The position numbers and the translations under genes are program-made. A stretch of 11,901 nt of DNA, from contig JAHFJT010000018.1 of assembly GCA_023245695.1 (NCBI GenBank), positions 1-11,901 of the forward strand. The letters are read 5' to 3'. Positions 6,782 through 11,901 of this stretch are shown piece by piece; the stretch's first letter is position 1; each line of letters begins with the position of its first letter. The DNA comes from Candidatus Peregrinibacteria bacterium (GTDB lineage Bacteria > Patescibacteriota > Gracilibacteria > UBA1369 > UBA12463). Below the pieces are notes generated by a model. The model was not told where the DNA came from, did not search any database, and worked only from the letters and a program-made list of their open reading frames with translations.

Positions 6782-7558
6782 ATGAAGCGCTCGTCTCAGA
6801 ATCAGAATCGTACGGTCTCGATGCTCGGCATCTGGGCCATTTTCGTCATCACGGCGATCATCCTCACCGCGTGTACCTACGCCGGTACGGACTATGTGCC
6901 GAAGAAGGAATCCGTTTCCAGCTCGACCTCGAGCCAGGATGCGGGTCTCAAGTTCAAGGATGACACTGCGCCGCAAGCGGCCTCTGTCTCCGATGCCTCC
7001 GCGCATCAGACCAAGGATCGGGACTCGTCCTCCAGCTCGCGCGGCGACACCCGTCGCCGCGCTCGCTACGATGAACCCTTCCAGGTTCCCACCTACCAGT
7101 CGACCGGCGACGGTTACATCTGGTACAACAACGAGGAGTTCAACTACACGTTGAAGTTCCCCGAGTGGATGGACAAGAAGATCGGCACCGATGGCAACAT
7201 CGTGCTTACGGGCAAGGCCACGAACAACGTCGTGCCTGTCGACCGTTTCACGATCAATGCTCGTTTCATTGAGCTGCCGGAAGGTTCCGACTCGATGTCA
7301 TGGTTCGCCAAGCTGGAGAATCAAGGTGATCAGAAAGTGACCTACAAGGGTTACACCTTCAAGCTCGAGGCTGTCGCGGATACGGAAGGTCCGTACGCGC
7401 GGCGCGCCTACGTTCCCCTCGCGGAACGTGGCGCTCTCGAACTGACCTTCACCTACGACACGTCGGGCGACAAGCTCAACAAATCGTTCGAAAAGAAGGC
7501 CACTGAAGGCTACTACGACGTCATCAGCTCGGCGACGGAACTGTTCCTGAGTAATTAG
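6782..7558 (+). CDS. Predicted lipoprotein with Ser-rich linker and C-terminal beta domain, function unknown
   Basis: The protein has 258 residues from the ATG at 6782 (262 from 6770). The N-terminus is a lipoprotein signal: basic residues, a hydrophobic stretch (14-30) and lipobox LTAC, with Cys31 as the expected lipidated residue. Residues 42-96 form a Ser/Asp/Arg-rich, probably disordered linker. From about residue 108 a folded domain begins (GYIWYNNEEFNYTLKFPEW), which looks like the PsbP-like or related beta-sheet domains of bacterial lipoproteins; this is a resemblance in pattern only. It contains no obvious catalytic motif and no cysteine other than Cys31. It lies 80 bases upstream of the M23 gene and shares its codon style and strong SD use, so the two probably form an operon and act together at the cell surface. 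Confidence 0.78.
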   Translation: MKRSSQNQNRTVSMLGIWAIFVITAIILTACTYAGTDYVPKKESVSSSTSSQDAGLKFKDDTAPQAASVSDASAHQTKDRDSSSSSRGDTRRRARYDEPFQVPTYQSTGDGYIWYNNEEFNYTLKFPEWMDKKIGTDGNIVLTGKATNNVVPVDRFTINARFIELPEGSDSMSWFAKLENQGDQKVTYKGYTFKLEAVADTEGPYARRAYVPLAERGALELTFTYDTSGDKLNKSFEKKATEGYYDVISSATELFLSN

Positions 7559-7563
7559 CGCTA

Positions 7564-7586
7564 TGCAAGCGCATGAAGCGCTTGCA
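7564..7586 (+). other. 9-bp perfect hairpin between lipoprotein and M23 genes
   Basis: TGCAAGCGC and GCGCTTGCA are perfect reverse complements around the loop ATGAA. No T run follows directly, so it is a weak terminator at best; attenuation, processing or message stabilisation between the two genes are alternatives. The ATG in the loop (7573) is in frame with the M23 gene but is an unlikely start. Confidence 0.55.
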
Positions 7587-7626
7587 GATCGCGTCTTCGT
7601 TCCCTTTTCTCCCAAGCACGTTCCAC

Positions 7627-7632
7627 AGGAGG
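7627..7632 (+). promoter_or_regulatory. Perfect Shine-Dalgarno site that decides the M23 start
   Basis: AGGAGG lies 6 bases before the ATG at 7639. It identifies that ATG as the start over the earlier in-frame ATG at 7573, and the signal peptide then begins directly at the N-terminus. Confidence 0.8.
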
Positions 7633-7638
7633 TTCGTC

Positions 7639-10032
7639 ATGCAGTGTTTGCACATCAAGAGCATCAAGAATGCTTACAAGTTCCTCTCCAAGATCTGGCT
7701 GCTCATGATCATCATGGTCGGCGGCAGCCTCTTCTCGGAGTTCCTCTGGGCCCTGCCCACCGACAACGACGCGAAGAGCGTTACCTTCACCGACCCCCTC
7801 TACGAAGATTGGGTCAGTCAGAAGGATAAGGTTCTCGCGTCCCAGGTCGGCACCTCCGCGCTCTTCGATCTCTACGCCGGCAAGGGCGTCATCGAAGATA
7901 TCTGCGGCCTGGTCACCGACTGGACGCCTGGTCACGCCTACGACAACCACAAAGGTTGGGATCGCAACATCCCCAACGACAACAGCGGCATCTACCCGGT
8001 CTTCGCGACCGCCCCCGGCATCGTCGAAAAGATCGGCACTGACTGCATTAAGGGCGACACGTGGTGCAACGGCGGCATGGGCAACTTCGTCCAAATCCGT
8101 CACAACAAGCACGTGGTCAGTAAGATCTTTCACCTGCGCTACCAGAAGGTTTTCGTCTCGAAGAATCAGTGGGTGGATCGCTTCCATCCAATCGGACTCG
8201 GCGGCTCGACAGGTAACTCTACTGGTGAACATGTCCACATCCAGATCGAAATCGACGGCGTCGCGGTCGATCCCATCTCCCTCGCGGAGCAGTGGTCGCC
8301 CAAAATCGCAATCAATCTCGACTCGTGTGAGAAGAATCCCGAGCACAAGCTCGTGACCTACCAATCACTCTACGGATTCGTCGCGAACTTGTTCGCGACG
8401 CTCTCCGCGACCTTCGACATCCCCGGCTACTCGCAAGACAAGACACAGTACTGGCTGCTCGATTCGCGGGGAGAGAACCCGAAAGACATCATCCTCGAAG
8501 ACTACTCGAAGGAAGGAAAGAAGGCATCTCTCGTCTACGATCTGATTGGCCACGCGCCGCAGGCTCTCTTTCTGCCGCACGTGGTGCTCAAGTGGTGGTT
8601 CGAGAACGGTTCGGTTTATCTCTACGGAAAGCCGATCGCGGCCTATCCAATCAGCGACATCTCCGGGCTGACTGAGTTCGATTTTACCAACGGTTACCTC
8701 AGGTACATGAACGGTCCAACGGGTCTCATCGAGACCTTCGCCAAGTACCCCGAGGAAGCCGCCCCCGGCATGTTCATCGACGGCTGGAACGCGGGAAAGT
8801 CCTACGCCTTTGTCACCGCCTTCGCAAAAAACGGAGGCAGTGCCAAGGTTGGCTACCCGACCTCTAGCAACGGAAACACGCCCTACGTCCATGACTGGTC
8901 AGGGTACAGCGTCCAGGTGTTCAAAGGAGGCACGCTCGGCAACAGTGCCATCGTCCTCCAGAACTCCGACGACAACTTCCAGGCTTTCCTCATCTACGGA
9001 AAATTCTGGCAGACGTACCACATGTCCACCATGGGCATCGACGTCCTCGGTCCTCCACTCGGCAACGCGTACTTCGATCCGCAGTTCAACATGCTGCGGC
9101 AGGATTTCGAGAAGGGTCAGACCATTCTCGAGTCTGGCGAAGTGATGCAGAGCTCGACCTCCTGTCCCTCCGCTGACAACGGTTCGATGGGTCCGACCTG
9201 CAAGTGTCCCGGTTCGGAAAAGAGCATCCCGTGTGGCAAGTGTGGTATCCAGAAATGGAGCTGCGCGAACTTCACGTGGAAAACGAGTGGTGCCTGTACT
9301 GACGAAGGTCTGTGCAGCATCAACGATCAGGAAACCCAGTCCTGCGGAAAGTGCGGCAACGGGAATAAGTCTCGTGTCTGCAGTTCGCAGTGTAACTGGG
9401 GTGCTTGGTCCTCGTGCTCGGATCCCGATGAGTCCAAAGTATGTTGCGACAACGCGAAAAACGCCTGTGGTGGCTGCGCGCCGCTCCAGGGTCAGCCCAA
9501 CGCGTCGTGCGGCAACAACGGTCACTACGAGTGCAACGGCACGGAACAGGTTTTCTGCAAGGAACCTTCCGAGCCGATCGTCAATCCGCCCAAGAAGCCA
9601 GAGCCTCCGAAAGATCCTGATCCGAAGACGCCTCCGAAAGATCCCGACCCCACGCCGCCCCCTCCTCCTTCGCCTCCGACGTGCACGCCGACGTTCGAAA
9701 GCACGAAGGTGTGTGGCAGCAAGTACTGCTTCCAGATCACGAGCATGGATGTGTCGTCTCTCAAGGCGACCGCCAAGCTCACAAAGATCACGGGAACGGC
9801 TTTCGGAAACATGCCCCTCGAATGGGATGTGGTCAACACGAGCACGAGCAAGATTCTCGCAACCCCGGGCACAAGCTGCAACAAGCTGTACACCGGACAG
9901 TACGAGATCTCCGTCACGCTCAGCCTGAAGAATGTCTCGGGAAAAGCGCAGGCAAAGGCCAACTTCTACTCCGGCCCCAACTGCGCCGACTACGAGACGA
10001 CTCCGACGGTCACGCTGGATAAATGTAACTGA
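7639..10032 (+). CDS. Secreted M23 peptidase with LGFP-like repeats, Cys-rich modules and C-terminal domain
   Basis: The protein has 797 residues. An N-terminal signal sequence (hydrophobic about 19-38) may be cleaved after WA at 38. An M23/LytM metallopeptidase domain spans about 93-215: HKGWD (His104, Asp108), IFHL (His165) and GSTGNSTGEHVH (His198, His200) supply the zinc ligands and catalytic histidine, so it should cut peptidoglycan cross-bridges. Residues about 312-505 hold two or three LGFP-like repeats (GGSAKVGYP with VQVFKGG; DVLGPPLGNA with RQDFEKGQ), expected to bind cell wall. Residues 509-640 contain 20 cysteines in repeated CGKCG and CGGC modules. A proline-rich linker (649-680) leads to a C-terminal domain with six more cysteines (682, 692, 697, 747, 782, 796). 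Composition and the SD resemble the preceding lipoprotein gene, its probable operon partner. It could remodel the wall of its own cell or act on a neighbouring or host cell. Confidence 0.85.
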   Translation: MQCLHIKSIKNAYKFLSKIWLLMIIMVGGSLFSEFLWALPTDNDAKSVTFTDPLYEDWVSQKDKVLASQVGTSALFDLYAGKGVIEDICGLVTDWTPGHAYDNHKGWDRNIPNDNSGIYPVFATAPGIVEKIGTDCIKGDTWCNGGMGNFVQIRHNKHVVSKIFHLRYQKVFVSKNQWVDRFHPIGLGGSTGNSTGEHVHIQIEIDGVAVDPISLAEQWSPKIAINLDSCEKNPEHKLVTYQSLYGFVANLFATLSATFDIPGYSQDKTQYWLLDSRGENPKDIILEDYSKEGKKASLVYDLIGHAPQALFLPHVVLKWWFENGSVYLYGKPIAAYPISDISGLTEFDFTNGYLRYMNGPTGLIETFAKYPEEAAPGMFIDGWNAGKSYAFVTAFAKNGGSAKVGYPTSSNGNTPYVHDWSGYSVQVFKGGTLGNSAIVLQNSDDNFQAFLIYGKFWQTYHMSTMGIDVLGPPLGNAYFDPQFNMLRQDFEKGQTILESGEVMQSSTSCPSADNGSMGPTCKCPGSEKSIPCGKCGIQKWSCANFTWKTSGACTDEGLCSINDQETQSCGKCGNGNKSRVCSSQCNWGAWSSCSDPDESKVCCDNAKNACGGCAPLQGQPNASCGNNGHYECNGTEQVFCKEPSEPIVNPPKKPEPPKDPDPKTPPKDPDPTPPPPPSPPTCTPTFESTKVCGSKYCFQITSMDVSSLKATAKLTKITGTAFGNMPLEWDVVNTSTSKILATPGTSCNKLYTGQYEISVTLSLKNVSGKAQAKANFYSGPNCADYETTPTVTLDKCN
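9603..9644 (+). repeat. Direct repeat coding for the proline-rich linker
   Basis: GCCTCCGAAAGATCC occurs at 9603-9617 and again at 9630-9644, a period of 27 bases (nine codons), and encodes two PPKDPDP units. It is an in-frame repeat that could expand or shrink the linker without disrupting the reading frame. Confidence 0.8.
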
Positions 10033-10188
10033 GAGATTCATCCTCTTCCTGCCTTCACAGTACGCTCTTCTCGAGAAGTCCTCTTCGTAGGTGTTCGATG
10101 CATCGTTCGCATTCGACCCACCACAACACAAAGACTTCCAGAAGGATGAGGAGTCGCCACCGCGAAAGCCTCATCGTACTGCCTCTCT

Positions 10189-10223
10189 GCTCTGCGCGAC
10201 GACCAAAAATCGTCGCGCAGAGC
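10189..10223 (+). terminator. Strong hairpin, probable terminator after the M23 gene
   Basis: GCTCTGCGCGACGA (10189-10202) and TCGTCGCGCAGAGC (10210-10223) are perfect 14-base complements around the loop CCAAAAA. Only a short pyrimidine run (TCCCCCTT) follows, so it is a strong hairpin but not a textbook intrinsic terminator. The surrounding interval 10033-10280 contains no credible gene and I see nothing else in it apart from small palindromes. Confidence 0.65.
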
Positions 10224-10280
10224 TCCCCCTTAAAATTCTAATCTATCACCATGAACCAACCATCCCTTCCTATCCGATCA

Positions 10281-10316
10281 TTGACCTTTTTTCGCAATGT
10301 ACGTTATAATGTACAT
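10281..10316 (+). promoter_or_regulatory. Promoter and operator of the toxin-antitoxin pair
   Basis: TTGACC (10281-10286) and TATAAT (10305-10310) are 18 bases apart, nearly a consensus promoter. ATGTAC (10297-10302) and GTACAT (10311-10316) form a perfect inverted repeat around the -10. Seen another way, TGTACG at 10298 and TGTACA at 10310 are two motifs 12 bases apart. As I recall, E. coli YefM binds paired TGTACA motifs with this spacing, so this is likely the autoregulatory operator. Transcription should begin at or next to the ATG at 10317. Confidence 0.8.
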
Positions 10317-10619
10317 ATGAAAAAAACTACCACCAAAAAAGGTAAACAGAAGTCCATGCTCTCAGCGACGAATGCACGTCGCGATTTTTTCAAACTGATT
10401 GAAATGGCGCAGCATCCCGGCCAAGAAATTACCATTACCGTCGACGGTGAGCCAAAAGTTGTTATGATGTCTTTCGAGGACTATGAAGGCCTCATTGAAA
10501 CGCTCGAAATTATGTCCGATCCGGTGCTCGTAAAAGGCATCAAGCAGGGCATGAAGGAGTCGAAACTTGGCCTTGGTACACCATGGGAAGAAGTGAAAAA
10601 AGAATTAAACCTTCTCTGA
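10317..10619 (+). CDS. YefM/Phd-family antitoxin
   Basis: The protein has 100 residues from the ATG at 10317. The frame is open further upstream (ATG at 10251), but that would run through the promoter and operator. A lysine-rich N-terminal extension (1-12) precedes the Phd/YefM DNA-binding domain: LSATNARRDFFKLIEMA (15-31) and ITVDGEPKVVMMSFEDYEGLIETLEI (40-65). The C-terminal tail (68-100, with MKESKLGLGTPWEEVKKEL) is expected to wrap and neutralise the toxin. The ATG at 10356 would give the compact family length, but the promoter position supports the longer form and a leaderless message. It should repress its own promoter, alone and more strongly with the toxin. The toxin gene follows after one base. 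Confidence 0.88.
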   Translation: MKKTTTKKGKQKSMLSATNARRDFFKLIEMAQHPGQEITITVDGEPKVVMMSFEDYEGLIETLEIMSDPVLVKGIKQGMKESKLGLGTPWEEVKKELNLL

Positions 10620-10620
10620 T

Positions 10621-10872
10621 ATGTACCACATCATCGTTCAGCCAACGGCTCAAAAGAAGCTCGTTAAGCTTCCTAAACCTTGGCAGTCAAAAATCAGTCG
10701 CGCCATACATCTTCTGTCGATCGATCCGTATGTCGGCAAAAAACTCCACGGCGATTACGCTGGTGCCTACTCGCTACGAGCCTGGCCTTTTCGCATCATC
10801 TACACGATCAACGCCCGTCAGGTAATTGTGGAAGTTCTCGACCTCGGACACAGAAAAGATATCTATCGATAA
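10621..10872 (+). CDS. RelE-family toxin (RelE/ParE superfamily)
   Basis: The protein has 83 residues, the usual length for the family. The C-terminal half, YSLRAWPFRIIYTI followed by LDLGHRKDIYR, is the typical RelE signature. Arg53, Arg58, His77, Arg78, Lys79 and Tyr82 are candidates for the catalytic or RNA-contacting residues, and the basic N-terminal helices (KKLVKLPKPW) fit ribosome binding. RelE-type toxins cut mRNA in the ribosomal A site; ParE relatives instead inhibit gyrase. The GHRKDIYR ending and the YefM-type partner favour the RNase group, but this is not proven. The ATG follows the antitoxin stop after one base with no SD, so translation is coupled to the antitoxin. The pair looks intact and likely functional. 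Confidence 0.88.
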   Translation: MYHIIVQPTAQKKLVKLPKPWQSKISRAIHLLSIDPYVGKKLHGDYAGAYSLRAWPFRIIYTINARQVIVEVLDLGHRKDIYR

Positions 10873-10908
10873 AGAGCTCGCGATAAGGAGCGGGTTCAAG
10901 TGCGACGA

Positions 10909-11901
10909 TTACATCCTCTTCAAAGGCGCAATACTGATCGCGAGTTTTTTCGTACCAACGGTAGGATTTTCGAAGACGACGGTCACGATTCCTCCGATGA
11001 TATTCAGAACAATACCTGGGCCAAATGTTGGATGCATCACGCGATCCTGCGCGCCAAAACCATCTTCGGTATCGGGCTCCTCCATCGGAACCATACGGAC
11101 GACGCGCCCTTGAGCACGATCATTATTGGCGGAACCATTATCGCCACTTCCTGGTATCTGCGCTTCCCCATCCCACTGTTTGCCCATCGAAAAGCCACTA
11201 AAGACCTTTCCAAATTCACTATTGCCGCCTCGTCCTCCGACGCGTGATCGACCTGGATTGTCGTCATCCATACCTACGAGTCGAACCGTGTCATCATCAA
11301 ATCCGCTCGATCGTCGCATTGCACCCGACGACAATGAATCCGTCGTCATGTAATTTTTCTCGAGTAAATGCTCGGGAAGATCCTCGACAAACTGTGACGG
11401 AGCATTCGTCTTATACTCACCATAGAGCATACGCTCCTGCGCATGCAGTAAATACAGACGCTCGCGAGCTCGCGTCACCGCAACGTACATGAGGCGTCGC
11501 TCTTCTTCGAGCTGATCCGGCTCCATCACGCTGCGAGCATTTGGAAAAATACCTTCCTCGAGTCCGAGCACAAACACGTTGCAGAACTCAAGACCCTTTG
11601 CGGCGTGGATAGTCATCATGGTCACAGAATTATCGGTGTCTTCAATCTGATCGACATCAGAAATCAGAGAAACCTCTTCAAGAAAAACTCGCAGAGACAT
11701 GCCGCCTTCGAGGGCATCGTATTTTTTCGCAACCGAAATAAGTTCACGGACGTTCTCGAGCCGCTCCTCGCCTTCCGAGGTTCCATCTGCAAGAAATTCT
11801 TTATACTTCGCATCTTCCAAGACGTGCTTAATCACGCCAGCTGCAGAGATTTCTCGTGCCTGCGCCATGAGTCCACGAATCAACTTCACAAATCCTAAAA
11901 T
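10909..11901 (-). CDS. pcrA: PcrA/UvrD superfamily I DNA helicase, C-terminal part (5' end outside window)
   Basis: The frame is open to the window edge, and 330 residues of the C-terminus are visible. Helicase motif V is at 92-106 (SVTMMTIHAAKGLEF) with FVLGLEEGIFP after it; motif VI is EEERRLMYVAVTRARERLYL (132-151), which carries the arginine that contacts ATP. After a Gly/Ser/Asp-rich, probably disordered linker (185-283), the protein ends in the small Tudor-like domain of PcrA/UvrD (DRVMHPTFGPGIVLNI, KKLAISIAPLKRM), which in relatives contacts RNA polymerase. The enzyme unwinds 3'-5' in nucleotide excision repair, replication restart and transcription-coupled repair. The gene is convergent with the toxin gene, 36 bases apart, and no clear terminator lies between them. 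Confidence 0.92.
   Translation of the reverse strand: MLGFVKLIRGLMAQAREISAAGVIKHVLEDAKYKEFLADGTSEGEERLENVRELISVAKKYDALEGGMSLRVFLEEVSLISDVDQIEDTDNSVTMMTIHAAKGLEFCNVFVLGLEEGIFPNARSVMEPDQLEEERRLMYVAVTRARERLYLLHAQERMLYGEYKTNAPSQFVEDLPEHLLEKNYMTTDSLSSGAMRRSSGFDDDTVRLVGMDDDNPGRSRVGGRGGNSEFGKVFSGFSMGKQWDGEAQIPGSGDNGSANNDRAQGRVVRMVPMEEPDTEDGFGAQDRVMHPTFGPGIVLNIIGGIVTVVFENPTVGTKKLAISIAPLKRM

Noticed and set aside
7561..8364. Minus-strand open frame of 267 codons opposite the M23 domain
   Set aside because: It lies wholly opposite a gene with clear M23 motifs, has a low-complexity Asp/Val/Glu-rich translation and no SD; it is a product of the C-ending codon bias.
10067..10078. Palindrome CTTCTCGAGAAG (and CGATGCATCG at 10096-10105) in the gap after the M23 gene
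   Set aside because: Short self-complementary words of this length occur by chance; no partner site or context supports a function.
8899..10131. Minus-strand open frame of 410 codons opposite the Cys-rich region
   Set aside because: The translation is an Arg-rich, low-complexity shadow of the coding strand with no recognisable domain.
10091..10309. Small plus-strand frame of 72 codons after the M23 gene
   Set aside because: It runs through the 14-bp hairpin and into the toxin-antitoxin promoter; composition is not coding-like.
10867..10891. Imperfect direct repeat CGATAAAGAGC / CGATAAGGAGC at the end of the toxin gene
   Set aside because: Only 11 bases with one mismatch; no duplication boundary or mobile element is visible.
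1..11901. Search for CRISPR arrays, tRNA or rRNA genes and insertion sequences
   Set aside because: No spaced repeat array, no cloverleaf-like sequence, no rRNA motif and no transposase or terminal inverted repeats were seen.
1..11901. Alternative genetic code with TGA as glycine
   Set aside because: TGA ends the M23 and antitoxin genes at the expected family lengths, and no in-frame TGA is found in any gene.

Overview
The window looks like a piece of a chromosome from an uncultivated Patescibacteria (Candidate Phyla Radiation) bacterium, perhaps of the Peregrinibacteria/Peribacteria group. The evidence is the combination of a small DUF378 membrane protein, a compact set of minor pseudopilins with very short leaders, an S41 processing protease, an ATP-grasp/phosphohistidine protein of the PEP-synthase superfamily, tight gene packing, and several genes with no Shine-Dalgarno (SD) sequence. 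Two genes end in TGA and no gene carries an in-frame TGA, so the standard bacterial code fits and the TGA=Gly code of Gracilibacteria/Absconditabacteria does not. The lineage assignment is an inference.

Layout, left to right. (1) Positions 2-2514, plus strand: the 3' part of a tandem rhodanese gene overlaps by 13 bases the start of a PEP-synthase-like protein that has the ATP-grasp and phosphohistidine domains but not the PEP/pyruvate barrel. (2) Positions 2524-2898: a DUF378 gene with its own sigma70-type promoter, ending in a bidirectional terminator shared with the convergent S41 gene. (3) Positions 2897-6615, minus strand: three pseudopilin-like genes (GspH/FimT-like, PilV-like, PilW/GspJ-like) packed by overlap or a 3-base gap, followed by the S41 C-terminal processing peptidase, which also has its own extended -10 element. 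(4) Positions 6697-10223, plus strand: a two-gene envelope module, a lipoprotein and a 797-residue secreted M23 peptidase with LGFP-like repeats, a 20-cysteine region, a proline-rich linker and a C-terminal domain. This module has strong SD sites, C-ending codons and higher G+C than its surroundings, and ends at a 14-bp hairpin. (5) Positions 10281-10872, plus strand: a YefM/Phd-RelE toxin-antitoxin pair behind a near-consensus promoter that carries two TGTAC motifs and appears to drive a leaderless message. (6) Positions 10909-11901, minus strand: the C-terminal third or so of a PcrA/UvrD helicase.

How they fit together: regions 3 and 4 are divergently transcribed from a shared 166-base intergenic region and both concern the cell surface (pilus or secretion pseudopilins, an envelope protease, an exported wall hydrolase with a lipoprotein partner). 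Regions 1, 5 and 6 show no evident functional link to them. The most unusual objects are the multi-domain secreted M23 protein with its lipoprotein partner, the contrast between SD-led and apparently leaderless genes, and the compact YefM-type operator.
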